Below, in pieces: positions 36,533 through 46,618 of a stretch of 64,000 bases of DNA; within the stretch, counting starts at the first letter, position 1, and each line of letters starts with the position of its first letter. The notes under the pieces are model-generated. The model was given only the letters and a program-made list of their open reading frames with translations. It was not told the origin of the DNA and ran no database searches. Location: the NCBI RefSeq assembly GCF_000430705.1, contig NZ_AUMN01000009.1:1-64000 (forward strand), in the 5' to 3' direction. The stretch is from Arthrobacter castelli DSM 16402. Its GTDB lineage: Bacteria; Actinomycetota; Actinomycetes; Actinomycetales; Micrococcaceae. A program made the position numbers and the translations under genes.

Positions 36533-38431
36533 ATGTCTGAATCCGTGAACTTGCCCGCACTCGGTGAAAGCGTCACTGAAGGGACGGTGACCCGATGGCT
36601 GAAGCAGGTGGGCGACCGGGTTGAAGTAGACGAGCCCCTGCTCGAGGTGTCCACCGACAAGGTCGACACCGAAGTCCCGTCGCCTGTCGCCGGCGTCATC
36701 GAGGAGATCCTCGTCGCGGAAGACGAGACCGCCGAAGTCGGTTCCCCGCTGGTCAAGATCGGTGAAGGCGATGGCGGCTCCGGCGCATCGGAGGGCTCCG
36801 GTGAAGCCTCGGATACTGACTCTGCTGCGGACTCCACTGCGGAAAATGGGGCTGAGCAGCAGGCCCAGAAAGATACCGCAGGCGAATCGACCGAAGCAGC
36901 GCAGATTCCGGCCGAGGCAATGTCCGCGGACGAATCCGGCTCCGGTGCCGAGTCCGGCTCTGGCTCGTCTCAAGGCGCCGGGCAGAGTGGTGGCGAAACC
37001 AAGGACGTCACGCTGCCTGCGCTGGGCGAAAGCGTCACGGAAGGAACGGTCACTCGCTGGCTGAAGCAGGTCGGCGAGACAGTGGAGGTCGACGAGGCGC
37101 TGCTGGAGGTCTCCACCGACAAGGTCGACACCGAAATTCCATCGCCTGTCGCCGGCACGCTTCAGGAAATCAAGGTGTCCGAGGACGAGACCGTCGAGGT
37201 CGGGGCGGTGCTGGCCGTTGTCGGCTCCGGCGCAGCCGCAACAGGCTCCGCCGCGCCCGAAGAACCGGAGCCTGCGGCCAAGCCGGAACAACAGGAGCAG
37301 CCACAACAGCAAGCCTCAGCAGCTGAGTCCACGGAGCCTGAATCCACGGAGCCTGCGGCCAGGGAGCCTGCCAAGGCACCGCAGGACGAAAAGGCCCAAG
37401 CGGAGAAGGAGACCGCCGAAGCCAAGGCGGACACCAGCCAGGCCGAAGCCGCTCCCTCCGCTGCGCAGTCCGGTGGCGAGTCGACCGGGGCCGATGCCAA
37501 TTACGTCACTCCGCTGGTGCGCAAGCTGGCCAATCAGCACGACATCGACCTGTCGACTGTCGAAGGCACCGGCGTCGGCGGCCGTATCCGCAAGCAGGAC
37601 GTGACGGCCGCGGCCGAGAAGAAGAAGTCGGAAGCAGCCGCGCCGCAGGCCCCGAGCGCGCCTGCCGCAGCTGCCGCGTCCGGCGCTGTGCCCGAAGCCA
37701 GCGCCAAGCTGCGCGGCACGGTCGAGAAAGTTCCGCGCATCCGCCAGACCATTGCCCGCCGGATGCGCGAGTCCCTGGATGTCTCAGCCCAGCTGACCCA
37801 GGTCATCGAAGTGGATGTCAGCAAAATCGCCAAGCTGCGCGGGGCGGCGAAGGACAAGTTCCAGGAACAGAATGGCGTCAAGCTGACCTACCTTCCCTTC
37901 TTCGCCAAGGCCGTGGCTGAAGCGCTGAAGCAGCATCCGAAGCTGAATTCGTCGTTTGATGAAGAGGCCAAGGAGGTCACCTACCACGATGCCGAGCACC
38001 TGGCGATAGCCGTCGACACGGACCGGGGCCTGTTGGTGCCGGTGATCAACGACGCCGGTAACCTGAACCTGGCCGGACTGGCGAACCGGATTTCGGACGT
38101 CGCGGCCCGCACCAGGGATAACAGCATCGGCCCGAACGAGCTCTCCGGCGGAACATTCACGATCACGAACATCGGCAGTGCCGGCGCATTGTTCGATACG
38201 CCGATCATCAACCAGCCGCAGGTGGGCATCCTGGGCACCGGAACAATCGTCAAGCGCCCGGTGGTCGTCAGCGACACCAATGGCGATGACACGATCGCCA
38301 TCCGGTCCATGATGTACCTGTCATTGACCTACGATCATCGTCTGGTCGATGGTGCCGATGCGGGTCGTTTCCTGCAAACGCTCAAGGCCCGTCTCGAAGA
38401 GGGCGCCTTCGAGCCCGACCTGGGCATCTAG
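36533..38431 (+). CDS. sucB: Dihydrolipoamide acyltransferase (E2) of 2-oxoacid dehydrogenase complexes
   Basis: The 632-residue protein has two lipoyl domains (about 1-80 and 155-235), each with the lipoylated lysine in [10 protein letters not shown]. They are joined by Ala/Glu/Ser-rich linkers. The E3-binding domain is near residue 322 ([20 protein letters not shown]), and the C-terminal catalytic domain has the active-site [13 protein letters not shown]. In actinobacteria this subunit serves pyruvate dehydrogenase and sometimes 2-oxoglutarate dehydrogenase; which one cannot be told from sequence. The lipB-lipA genes 6.5 kb downstream supply its lipoate. Linker repeats are a natural place for length variation. 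Confidence 0.95.
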   Translation: MSESVNLPALGESVTEGTVTRWLKQVGDRVEVDEPLLEVSTDKVDTEVPSPVAGVIEEILVAEDETAEVGSPLVKIGEGDGGSGASEGSGEASDTDSAADSTAENGAEQQAQKDTAGESTEAAQIPAEAMSADESGSGAESGSGSSQGAGQSGGETKDVTLPALGESVTEGTVTRWLKQVGETVEVDEALLEVSTDKVDTEIPSPVAGTLQEIKVSEDETVEVGAVLAVVGSGAAATGSAAPEEPEPAAKPEQQEQPQQQASAAESTEPESTEPAAREPAKAPQDEKAQAEKETAEAKADTSQAEAAPSAAQSGGESTGADANYVTPLVRKLANQHDIDLSTVEGTGVGGRIRKQDVTAAAEKKKSEAAAPQAPSAPAAAAASGAVPEASAKLRGTVEKVPRIRQTIARRMRESLDVSAQLTQVIEVDVSKIAKLRGAAKDKFQEQNGVKLTYLPFFAKAVAEALKQHPKLNSSFDEEAKEVTYHDAEHLAIAVDTDRGLLVPVINDAGNLNLAGLANRISDVAARTRDNSIGPNELSGGTFTITNIGSAGALFDTPIINQPQVGILGTGTIVKRPVVVSDTNGDDTIAIRSMMYLSLTYDHRLVDGADAGRFLQTLKARLEEGAFEPDLGI

Positions 38432-38472
38432 GACAATAGCTCCTCCGGTGTTGTGCCGGGCCAAGAGCGCCG

Positions 38473-38507
38473 CGGTGGGCGTCTGCTTCTCAAGCAGGCG
38501 CCCACCG
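38473..38507 (+). terminator. Terminator hairpin after sucB
   Basis: Two 16-base arms (38473-38488 and 38492-38507) pair with one G-T wobble around a CTC loop. A short TTT follows a few bases later. It lies 41 bases after the sucB stop. Confidence 0.75.
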
Positions 38508-38562
38508 GCGTTTAACCTGCCGGTAGTGGGCACTGGTGACGGATCATCCCTAGACTGGTGCG

Positions 38563-38922
38563 ATGGACCTCCTCTTCAACGTCATGATCTTCTTCCACGT
38601 CATCGGTGCCGCCATGGTGGTGGGAATCTGGATTGCCAATATGAAGGCCCCCACCGTGCATCCGCGCCAGTTCGACGGAGCCATCCTCCAGCTGATCACG
38701 GGCATCGTCATGCTGGGGCTGATACCGGCTCTCGGCTGGGGCACCGGCTGGGAGTACTACGTCAGGTACGGCATCAAGTTCCTCTTCGGGATCGTCATTG
38801 CGATCGCCGCCTTCATCGGAGCCCGCAAGCACCGCAAGGGTGAGCCGGTGTCGACGGGGCTGGCGCACGCGGTGGGAGGCCTGGGCCTGATTAACATCGG
38901 CCTGGCCACCCTCTGGAATTAG
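38563..38922 (+). CDS. Small four-helix membrane protein of unknown function
   Basis: The 119-residue protein is almost entirely hydrophobic, with helices near 3-25, 40-60, 72-90 and 98-117. A histidine in the first helix (FFHVIGAAMVVGIW) and a short basic loop (GARKHRKGEP) are the only distinctive polar features. The layout resembles small membrane proteins of the DUF2269/CopD-like type, but no family is certain. It lies between sucB and osmC on the same strand, after a terminator, so it is probably transcribed on its own. Confidence 0.8.
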   Translation: MDLLFNVMIFFHVIGAAMVVGIWIANMKAPTVHPRQFDGAILQLITGIVMLGLIPALGWGTGWEYYVRYGIKFLFGIVIAIAAFIGARKHRKGEPVSTGLAHAVGGLGLINIGLATLWN

Positions 38923-39009
38923 CAGGTTCGATAGCCCGACCCTAGGATGGAGACGGCAGATGTCTTCAGCCGGGCGCTGTTGACCCGACACAATCCTTCA
39001 GGAGTATTC

Positions 39010-39438
39010 ATGGCGACAACACGTTCAGCTCATACCGTTTGGAGCGGAGATCTTCCCACCGGCTCCGGCCAGGTTTCCCTCGACACCTCCGGGGTCGGCA
39101 CGTATGACGTCACCTGGAAGGCGCGGGCCGAGGAGGCCGATGGCAAGACCAGCCCGGAGGAACTGATTGCCGCGGCGCACTCGTCATGTTTCTCCATGGC
39201 GTTCAGCGCCGCCCTTAAGGAGGAGGGCAAGACTCCTGAGCGGGTCGAAACCAAGGCGGACGTCTCCTTCCAGCCGGGCGAGGGCATCACCGGCATCCAC
39301 CTGACCATGTCCGCGAACGTTCCCGGGCTGAGCAATGAGGACTTCCAGCGGGTGGCCGACGGCGCGAAAACCGGTTGCCCGGTTTCAGCTGCGCTGAAGG
39401 GCACCACCATCACGCTGGATGCCACGCTCGAGAGCTAG
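39010..39438 (+). CDS. OsmC-family peroxiredoxin
   Basis: The 142-residue protein is of the OsmC/Ohr superfamily, which reduces organic hydroperoxides. The two catalytic cysteines are in AAHSSCFSMAFSAAL and KTGCPVSAAL. The N-terminal WSGDLPTGSGQVSLD segment points to the OsmC rather than the Ohr branch. The start is ATG 39010 with AGGAG seven bases upstream; the open frame from 38947 is not supported. A strong terminator follows. Confidence 0.93.
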   Translation: MATTRSAHTVWSGDLPTGSGQVSLDTSGVGTYDVTWKARAEEADGKTSPEELIAAAHSSCFSMAFSAALKEEGKTPERVETKADVSFQPGEGITGIHLTMSANVPGLSNEDFQRVADGAKTGCPVSAALKGTTITLDATLES

Positions 39439-39478
39439 AAGCCGTACCGGCCGGCTCAGTACCGGCCGCGCAGCTGCG

Positions 39479-39511
39479 AAAGGGGCCCCGTTCAAAGCGG
39501 GGCCCCTTTTT
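39479..39511. terminator. Bidirectional intrinsic terminator between osmC and the tricorn protease gene
   Basis: The stem AAAGGGGCCCCG / CGGGGCCCCTTT (39479-39490 and 39498-39509) has a seven-base loop. A T-run follows on the plus strand and A residues lie at the other side, so it serves both converging genes. Confidence 0.92.
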
Positions 39512-39517
39512 GCCGGC

Positions 39518-42500
39518 TCAGCCCTGCGGCCGGGGCGGCAGCGGCCCCGGACGACGGGAAGGGTAACCTGCCCGTTGAGGCGGCTCGTCGGTTCCCTGCT
39601 CGCGGAGCATCTCCGTGAGGACGCCCACGCCATGTTCGAGCTGGGGATCTTCCCCGGCCCCGTGGGCGTGCGGCGGGAATTCGACCTCGATATCAGGATC
39701 GACTCCGTAATTCTCCACCGACCAACCGACGGATCCGCTAAACCAGAAAGCATAACGAGGCTGTGTCACCCCGGTTCCGTCGGCCAGTTTGAACCGGCCG
39801 TCGATGCCGATCACCCCTCCCCACGTCCTGGTGCCAATAACGGGGCCGATACTGCGCAGCTTGGCTATTTGGGTGATGATGTCGCCGTCGGAACCGGAAA
39901 ACTCGTCGGCCAGCACAACGATAGGACCCCGCGGTGCATGGGCCGGGTAGGTGTGCGGCTGCTCACCGCGGGGAAGATTCCATGCGGCCACCTTGCGTCC
40001 AATCAATTCGGCGACCAGCTGCGAGGTATGCCCGCCGCGATTGCTCCTGACATCGATGACGAGGGCATCCTGCGCGGCTTCGTTATCCAGGTCCCGGTGC
40101 AGTTGCGACCAACCTCGCGCCACCATGTCAGGAATGTGCAAATATCCGAACCGACCACCGGAGGCCTCACGCACGACACGCCGGTTACCGGAGACCCAAT
40201 GCTGGTAGCGCAGCCGTTCTTCGTCTGCGACCGGTACAACCGCTATCCTGCGTTCGACGCCGGCTGCCTCACCGTGGGACGGGCCGTCGAGGATCGTCAG
40301 CTCGACCGTTTTGCCTGCTGCACCCGCCAGCAGGGAACCCAGGCCGGCCCCGTTTGCCGCCGGCAAGCCATCGACCGCAGTGATGATGTCTCCTATGCGG
40401 GCCGCCGCCCCCGGGGCCGTCAGCGGTGAGCGTGCCAGCGGGTCAGACGAGTCGCCCGGAAGGATCCGGGTGATCTCCCAGCCGTGCCGGTGCTGCTTGA
40501 CGTCGACGCCGAGCAGTCCCTGCCGTCCGGCACCTGGTTCGGTGACCGGGGCCGGCATGACATAGGCGTGCGAGGTGCCAAGTTCGCCGTGCATTTCCCA
40601 CAACACGTCGACCAGGTCGTCGTGCGAGCCCAGCTTCGCGACCAGCGGGCGGTACTGATCGTGGATCTGTTGCCAGTCGATCCCGGCCATGTCCGGTGCC
40701 CAATAGAAATCGCGTTGCAGCCGCCATGCTTCGTCGAACGCCTGCCCCCATACCCGAACCGGATCGAGGTGGACACGGATTCTTCCCAGATCCACCGAAA
40801 TATTCTCGGCGGCGTCTTCCTCGGTCTTGTATCCGGTCGGCAGCACCCGCACTTTTTGGTCATTGACCATCACAAGTTGTTTACCGTCGCCTGTGACGCG
40901 GTAGCGTTCCACCGCCGGAACCAGCACAGTAACGTCCCGCTTGGCGATATCGAATCGTTCCAGCCGGCGACCTGGATCCTGGTCCGTGACCGAGGCGCGC
41001 CCTTCTCCGGTGACGCCGTAGATGTCATTGGCAAGCCACAGCAACGCGCCGTCGACGGCGGACAGCGAATCGTAGCTTCCCTGGGGAACCGGGACTGCAA
41101 TCACACGGTCGGCAAGGTGCTCGACGTCGACCTCGACCGCTACCGCGTTATCGGCCGATCCGGCAGCTTCGGTTTCGTCCCCGGCCACCGGTCCGTCACG
41201 GCCGGAGCGTTCATCCCCGCTGGCAGCGGCCCCATCGGCAGACGGGCCAAAGGGCGAAGGAGTCCGCGCCGAGAGCGCCACCAGGAAGGGCTTGGTCGAC
41301 GAGGGGAAACTCAAGTCGAAGCGGTGGGTGTCATACACCGGGTCGAAACTTCGCTCGGACAGGAAGGCGATAAATGTGCCGTCGGGTGTGAACGCTGGAC
41401 TATGGTCGTTGAATCTGCCGTCAGTGACATCGATGATGTTCGCACCGGCTGCCTCATCGCCGGTGCTGTCGCCGTCCGCGGACGGGGTCCCGGCGATCCG
41501 GGCGATCCGGATCTTGCATCTGGCTCCTTCGCCGGTAACCGGTTCTGCCCAGCCAATCCAGGCGGAATCAGGGGCGAAGCAGATGTCGTCAATGGCGCCA
41601 TGGACCGTGGTGGAGATGCTGCGCAATTCCCCACTCAACGTCTGAAGCATCAGCACTTCGCCGAATTCAGTGGCGATTGCCGCCCGCTCGCCGTCCGGAC
41701 TCGCCGCTATCGCGCTGACCCGGGTCCGCTGCGGCAAATCGATCCGCACTGTGCCGGTTTGTCCGGCAGCTCCGCCCTGTTCAGAGGCGTTCATCCCGGG
41801 CACTGGCGAGGAATGCACGTCCTTGATGTAGAGTGCCTCTTCTCCCCCATGGTCGGCTGCGTAGAGCACCCTTCCCTCCCCCAGCGGCCGGGCGAGCCTG
41901 CCCCGCACGCCGGGTTGCGCCTCCAGCACCCGCGACGGCCCGTCCCGGTGGGTGAGCCAGTGCAGGGTGCCGTGCGACTCGACCACGCTGGCGCGGCCGC
42001 TCGTCTCCGGCACCACCTCCCCCAGATGGGATGCCACCTTCAGTGGCTGTTGCCTCCGTGCAGTTGACGCAGAGCCCAGGGAGATCGCCAGCGGCCGAGG
42101 TTCTGCGTCGAGACCATCCAGCAGCCACAACGACCCCGCCGACTCGTATACGATCCGGCTGCCATCGCTGGAGGCGTGCCGGGCGTAGAAGTCATCATGA
42201 TCGGTGTGCCGCCGCAGGTCGCTGCCGTCCGGGTCGATGGAATACACATTGCCATATCCCTCATGGTCTGAAAGGAACACGATCCGGCCCGCGATCCACA
42301 TCGGGTCTGCCAGGCTGCCACTGAGGTCGGCGGCGAGGCGTTGGAACCGGCCCGAACCGTCGGCATCCAGCCACAACTTTCCCGCCGTACCTCCGCGGTA
42401 TCGCTTCCACCACGCCGGTTCCCGGGAGAGGACCGTTGATACAACCACGGCCCGGTCGCCACCGGATGCCGGCCCATATGCCACCGAATCGACCGGTCCG

Positions 42501-42895
42501 TAGGGCAGCACGTGTGCGGCCGATCCATCCAGTGGAACCGCATGGGCCCATGTATGCCTGCTTTCCTCGCGTTGATAGGAACTGGTGGCCAGCACGTCGC
42601 CGCCGGTGGTGAACCCCTTGACCTTGGTGGTTGCCGATCCCCAATACGTCAGTTGCCGGAAGCCACCGCCGTCGACGTCGGCTGCCACCACTTCCGGTGC
42701 GCTGCCTTGGACAACTGTCCAGGCAATAGTTGTGCCGTCCGGGGAGAATCTCGGGTTGCGGGCGGGAAGCTGCATCGCGGAAATCCGCCATGCCCGGCCG
42801 CCACTCAACGGAGCGGCCCAGACGTCGTCCTCGGCCACGAATGTCACCAATTCGCCGTGCAGATGCGGGTACCTGAAGTAACTCGATGAACTCAT
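39518..42895 (-). CDS. Tricorn-type protease (S41 family)
   Basis: The 1125-residue protein has two N-terminal beta-propellers (about 1-330 and 340-700, with WD/PD40-like FSPDGTTIAW and FTPDGTFIAFLSE). The C1 domain follows, then a PDZ domain (about 800-880) and the C2 catalytic domain. Candidate catalytic residues are S775-H776 in GTSHAYVMP and the nucleophile S1002 in EFSGSDGD. Their spacing matches archaeal tricorn (S745, H746, S965). Tricorn cuts peptides released by the proteasome or Lon into di- and tripeptides in the cytosol. No signal peptide is seen. Confidence 0.93.
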   Translation of the reverse strand: MSSSSYFRYPHLHGELVTFVAEDDVWAAPLSGGRAWRISAMQLPARNPRFSPDGTTIAWTVVQGSAPEVVAADVDGGGFRQLTYWGSATTKVKGFTTGGDVLATSSYQREESRHTWAHAVPLDGSAAHVLPYGPVDSVAYGPASGGDRAVVVSTVLSREPAWWKRYRGGTAGKLWLDADGSGRFQRLAADLSGSLADPMWIAGRIVFLSDHEGYGNVYSIDPDGSDLRRHTDHDDFYARHASSDGSRIVYESAGSLWLLDGLDAEPRPLAISLGSASTARRQQPLKVASHLGEVVPETSGRASVVESHGTLHWLTHRDGPSRVLEAQPGVRGRLARPLGEGRVLYAADHGGEEALYIKDVHSSPVPGMNASEQGGAAGQTGTVRIDLPQRTRVSAIAASPDGERAAIATEFGEVLMLQTLSGELRSISTTVHGAIDDICFAPDSAWIGWAEPVTGEGARCKIRIARIAGTPSADGDSTGDEAAGANIIDVTDGRFNDHSPAFTPDGTFIAFLSERSFDPVYDTHRFDLSFPSSTKPFLVALSARTPSPFGPSADGAAASGDERSGRDGPVAGDETEAAGSADNAVAVEVDVEHLADRVIAVPVPQGSYDSLSAVDGALLWLANDIYGVTGEGRASVTDQDPGRRLERFDIAKRDVTVLVPAVERYRVTGDGKQLVMVNDQKVRVLPTGYKTEEDAAENISVDLGRIRVHLDPVRVWGQAFDEAWRLQRDFYWAPDMAGIDWQQIHDQYRPLVAKLGSHDDLVDVLWEMHGELGTSHAYVMPAPVTEPGAGRQGLLGVDVKQHRHGWEITRILPGDSSDPLARSPLTAPGAAARIGDIITAVDGLPAANGAGLGSLLAGAAGKTVELTILDGPSHGEAAGVERRIAVVPVADEERLRYQHWVSGNRRVVREASGGRFGYLHIPDMVARGWSQLHRDLDNEAAQDALVIDVRSNRGGHTSQLVAELIGRKVAAWNLPRGEQPHTYPAHAPRGPIVVLADEFSGSDGDIITQIAKLRSIGPVIGTRTWGGVIGIDGRFKLADGTGVTQPRYAFWFSGSVGWSVENYGVDPDIEVEFPPHAHGAGEDPQLEHGVGVLTEMLREQGTDEPPQRAGYPSRRPGPLPPRPQG

Positions 42896-42934
42896 GTGTT
42901 GATCTTAGTCACAGATGTGCCGCTCGTTTTGCCC

Positions 42935-44776
42935 TCAGCCGCCCCGGACCGGCCTGAGGATATCGGCGATGAGCCACTGCCCACTGACCCGGCGCAGTTC
43001 CAGCACCAGCCGCTGCTCGCCCTGTCGATGTCGCCGCACCACCTGGCCCTGCCGGTCCTTTTCGACGAAACCCCCGCTGGCGACCTTCACCGCCATGAAC
43101 GCCGCCGGATGGCGGTTATGTCCGGCATGATCGGCATGGTCGGCATGGTCGGCATGGTCGGAGGAATTGCCTTGTACCGCATCTTTGACTGCTGACGGGC
43201 CGAGCCGATCCGCGGCACTGATGCGGGTCTGGAATCCGGCAAATACATGCCCGTCACGTTCAAGCCGACGGGCAATCCGGCGATCCGCGGCCATAGCCGG
43301 CGAGTTCGCAACATTGACGCTGCCGAGCAAGTCCGTCCGGCCGCTGCTGAAGGCGTAGGAACGAAGCCATGCGAGCCCCCGCACGGCGGAGCCCGGATCG
43401 GCCGACCCCAGTTTCGTCCGTATCCTGGCCGGAACATCGGAGGGTCCATCGCCGGCAGAGCCGGCCCGCGTGCTGGAGGACGAGGAAGTGGCCCCCTGAG
43501 AGGGGCCTGGCGGCGGAGGAGAAACCGGTGGCTGCGTCGCACCGGTCGCCTGCGGGGTTGCCTGCCCCTGGGTCGGTCCGGGCCGATGCATGGTCGCCGG
43601 ATCCGACGCCCCCTGTGGAGCCGTTTCCGTCCCGGCCGCTGCGTAGAGGGCACCGGCGGCCACGACAGCGGCCAGGAAGACTCCCCCCGCAGTCATCGTG
43701 CGAATCCGGGATCCGCCGCCTCCCTGGTGCGGAACGTCCGGACGTCCCACGGCGGCTCGTTTGGCACCGGACCGGCGGGCTCCACGCTTGCCCGTCCAGG
43801 TCCAGCCGCCCTGACCTTCCCGACGTTGCCGGAGGCGATCGCCCCCACGCCCTGTGCGGCCCCTGAAGTGCCGGCTGAGTCGTCCCGCGGGCCGTTCCAG
43901 TTCGATGGCCTTGCGCCGGGTCAGCAGGTGAGGCAGCACGCTTTCGTGGACGGATGGAACCAGATTGACAGGTGCCGCGCCGGCACTGTGGAACACCGCC
44001 TGCTCGAACTCGGTGGCCGAAGGCCGCAACCCGGGTGAGGCCTGCAGTCCCGCCTCGATGATGAGCGCCATTTCCTCCGGAACCGCGGGAACCACCACCG
44101 GCAGCGGCGGACGTCGGTCGCCCGCAGCCGGAATCCGCCCGGTCAGCGCATACCATCCCACGGCGGCGAGTCCATGGATATCGTCTTCGGGCCGGAGCCG
44201 CCCGTGAGGCAGTTCCGCCGTATCGGCTGCCGCGAAACCAACTGTGCCGGCCGTGGTGGAACCGCCCTGGCCCGTCTTCCGCCCCGATCCGAGATCGGTC
44301 AGCAGCGGTTTGCCGTGTTCGGTGAACACCACATTGCCCGGAGACACGTCGGAATGCGTCACGCCGTGACTGTGCAGATAGGCCAGGCAACGGGCCACCG
44401 GCGTGAGGATAGTCACGACTTCCTCAACCGGCAGCGGCCCCCGGGCAGAGACCAGTGCGCCCAGCGAGTCCCCGGCCGCGTAATCCATCAGCAACGCAGT
44501 GCCCTGATCGGTTTGACGGACACCGTGCAGCCTCACCAGATGTTCGTGATCCAGCCGTTGCAGCAGCTCCACTTCGGTGCGCATCTGCCCCGCCGTCATC
44601 GAGCCGCCGCCAAACACCTTTGCGGCACATTGGCCGCCGTCGTGCTCGGATGTGGCCAGCCAGACTGACGCGCTGCCGCCGGTCCCCAGCCGACGTCCCA
44701 CCCGGTATCCGTCCAGCCGCGGCGGGCCGCCGGTGGTGGGCTCGTCTGCTTCGGGATCGTGCCGGGTTGAAATCAT
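42935..44776 (-). CDS. Serine/threonine kinase-like receptor protein with atypical motifs
   Basis: The 613-residue protein has an N-terminal kinase domain (about 24-270), a basic juxtamembrane linker, one membrane helix (near MTAGGVFLAAVVAAGALYA), a Pro/Thr/Ser-rich outer stalk and an extracytoplasmic domain. Kinase features are the glycine loop GTGGSASVWLA, K53 in CAAKVF, and E68. The catalytic loop reads HSDVSPGN (H141, D143, N148) instead of HRDxKxxN, and DFG is DLG (161-163). D143, N148 and D161 remain, so activity is possible, but the missing Arg suggests no activation-loop phosphorylation. The start is ATG 44774-44776 (MISTRHD); a GTG 16 codons upstream lacks a ribosome binding site. 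The ligand is unknown. Confidence 0.87.
   Translation of the reverse strand: MISTRHDPEADEPTTGGPPRLDGYRVGRRLGTGGSASVWLATSEHDGGQCAAKVFGGGSMTAGQMRTEVELLQRLDHEHLVRLHGVRQTDQGTALLMDYAAGDSLGALVSARGPLPVEEVVTILTPVARCLAYLHSHGVTHSDVSPGNVVFTEHGKPLLTDLGSGRKTGQGGSTTAGTVGFAAADTAELPHGRLRPEDDIHGLAAVGWYALTGRIPAAGDRRPPLPVVVPAVPEEMALIIEAGLQASPGLRPSATEFEQAVFHSAGAAPVNLVPSVHESVLPHLLTRRKAIELERPAGRLSRHFRGRTGRGGDRLRQRREGQGGWTWTGKRGARRSGAKRAAVGRPDVPHQGGGGSRIRTMTAGGVFLAAVVAAGALYAAAGTETAPQGASDPATMHRPGPTQGQATPQATGATQPPVSPPPPGPSQGATSSSSSTRAGSAGDGPSDVPARIRTKLGSADPGSAVRGLAWLRSYAFSSGRTDLLGSVNVANSPAMAADRRIARRLERDGHVFAGFQTRISAADRLGPSAVKDAVQGNSSDHADHADHADHAGHNRHPAAFMAVKVASGGFVEKDRQGQVVRRHRQGEQRLVLELRRVSGQWLIADILRPVRGG
43124..43159. 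repeat. Four 9-bp tandem repeats inside the kinase gene
   Basis: GGCATGATC is followed by three exact GGCATGGTC units. On the coding (minus) strand they encode a DHA repeat in the extracytoplasmic domain. The unit is a multiple of three, so copy changes would not shift the frame. Confidence 0.9.
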
Positions 44777-44892
44777 GGTTCCAGTGATACCCCACCCGGA
44801 CCGCACCGTGCAGAAGTTATCCACAGCCGCAATGACGGCCGATAAATCATACGTCTAAGCCTGAACCCGTTGCCGCGCTTAGGCTGAGCGTC

Positions 44893-45603
44893 ATGACACT
44901 GGAGTTCACACAGCTGGGGCTCGCCCCGCAGTTTGTACAGTACGACGACGGATGGGCGGCACAGCGCGATCTGCACGCGCGGGTGAAAGCCGGTACGGCC
45001 CCGAGTACCGTATTGCTGCTGGAACATGCGGCCGTGTTCACCGCCGGCAAGCGCACTGAGGATCATGAATTGCCCTACGACGGCACAGCTGTGGTCCATG
45101 TCGACCGGGGCGGCAAGCTCACCTGGCACGGCCCCGGGCAATTAGTGGGATATCCGATTCTGGAACTGCCCGACCCCGTCAGGCAGTCCGCCTACGTGCA
45201 TCTACTTGAAGACGTGATCATCGAGGTGTTGCGCACGTATGGGGTACCCGGAGAGAAGGTGGACGGGCGTTCGGGGGTATGGCTTCCGGCGGATTCCCGC
45301 GGTCCGGCGCGCAAAATCGCCGCCATCGGTATCCGGGTGGCCGACGGAGTGACAATGCATGGGTTCGCGATCAATTGCAATAACGATCTGCGCCCCTACT
45401 CAAAGATCGTTCCCTGCGGCATCTCCGACGCTTCAGTGACTTCCATTTACGAAGAAACCAAACAGGATGTCAGCCCTGCCGACATCGCACCAGCCATCAT
45501 CGCCGGCCTGCGCCGCCACGAAGACCAACTGGTGGCCGGCGCCGCGCCGGCACCCGGCCCGGCCGGTCCAGCCGCCGCACGTACGGAAGGAGCATTGCAA
45601 TGA
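44893..45603 (+). CDS. lipB: Octanoyltransferase LipB
   Basis: The 236-residue enzyme transfers octanoyl groups from acyl carrier protein to the lipoyl domains of E2 and GcvH proteins. It has [14 protein letters not shown], the [19 protein letters not shown] block, [20 protein letters not shown] with the catalytic lysine, and the acyl-accepting cysteine in [15 protein letters not shown]. The C-terminal 20 residues are a Pro/Ala tail. Its stop overlaps the lipA start (ATGA), so the two steps of lipoylation are co-expressed. Confidence 0.97.
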   Translation: MTLEFTQLGLAPQFVQYDDGWAAQRDLHARVKAGTAPSTVLLLEHAAVFTAGKRTEDHELPYDGTAVVHVDRGGKLTWHGPGQLVGYPILELPDPVRQSAYVHLLEDVIIEVLRTYGVPGEKVDGRSGVWLPADSRGPARKIAAIGIRVADGVTMHGFAINCNNDLRPYSKIVPCGISDASVTSIYEETKQDVSPADIAPAIIAGLRRHEDQLVAGAAPAPGPAGPAAARTEGALQ

Positions 45604-46595
45604 GCGTAGCCCCGGAGGGACGAAAGATGCTGCGGGTCGAAGCCCGTAATGCCGAGACTCCCGTCGAACGCAAGCCGGACTGGATGAAATCCCGGGCCAA
45701 GATGGGCCCGGAATTCGCCGCCCTGAAAAACCAGGTGCGCAAAGAGGGTCTGAACACCGTCTGCGAGGAGGCTGGTTGCCCCAACATCTTTGAGTGCTGG
45801 GAGGACCGCGAGGCGACCTTTTTGATTGGCGGCTCGCAGTGCACCCGCCGGTGCGACTTCTGCCAGATCGACACGGGCAAGCCGTCCCGCCTCGACGTGG
45901 CCGAGCCCCGCAAGGTGGCCACCTCCGTGAAATCCATGGACCTGCGGTACGCCACAGTCACCGGCGTGGCCCGCGACGACCTGGCCGATGAGGGCGTGTG
46001 GCTCTATGCCGAGACCATCCGTGCCATCCATGCGATGAACCCGGGCACCGGCGTCGAAATCCTGATCCCGGACTTTTCCGGCAAACCGGAATTGATCCAG
46101 GAAGTGATCGATGCGAAGCCGGAGGTGTTCGCGCACAATGTCGAAACGGTTCCGCGGATCTTCCGCAGCATTCGTCCCGCTTTCCGCTATGAGCGGTCGC
46201 TGGGCGTGATCACCCAGGGCCGGGACCAGGGCATGGTGACGAAGTCGAACCTGATCCTGGGCATGGGCGAAACCCGCGAAGAGGTCTCCGAGGCGCTGCG
46301 CGACCTCCATGAGGCCGGTTGCGACCTGATCACCATCAACCAGTACCTGCGCCCCAGCCCGCGGCATCACCCGGTCGACCGGTGGATCAAGCCGCAGGAA
46401 TTCCTGGATATCCGCGACGAAGCCGAGGAAATCGGCTTTCTCGGGGTGATGAGTGGACCGCTGGTACGCTCGTCCTACCGCGCCGGCCGGATGTGGGCAT
46501 CGGCAATGCGGAAAAAGGGGCGTGACGTTCCGGATGAACTGGCTCACATCGCCGAATCGGGCTCAACCCTCCAGGAGGCCGCCAGCCTGGTGTGA
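45600..46595 (+). CDS. lipA: Lipoyl synthase LipA
   Basis: The 331-residue radical-SAM enzyme inserts two sulfurs into protein-bound octanoate. The auxiliary cluster cysteines are in [12 protein letters not shown]. The SAM cluster motif is CTRRCDFCQ (C-x3-C-x2-C). The terminal serine that ligates the auxiliary cluster is in [14 protein letters not shown]. It overlaps lipB by four bases with a ribosome binding site (GGAAGGAG) inside lipB. It acts on the E2 protein encoded upstream. Confidence 0.98.
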   Translation: MSVAPEGRKMLRVEARNAETPVERKPDWMKSRAKMGPEFAALKNQVRKEGLNTVCEEAGCPNIFECWEDREATFLIGGSQCTRRCDFCQIDTGKPSRLDVAEPRKVATSVKSMDLRYATVTGVARDDLADEGVWLYAETIRAIHAMNPGTGVEILIPDFSGKPELIQEVIDAKPEVFAHNVETVPRIFRSIRPAFRYERSLGVITQGRDQGMVTKSNLILGMGETREEVSEALRDLHEAGCDLITINQYLRPSPRHHPVDRWIKPQEFLDIRDEAEEIGFLGVMSGPLVRSSYRAGRMWASAMRKKGRDVPDELAHIAESGSTLQEAASLV

Positions 46596-46618
46596 CGTCC
46601 CGTAGAATTGGTAATACT

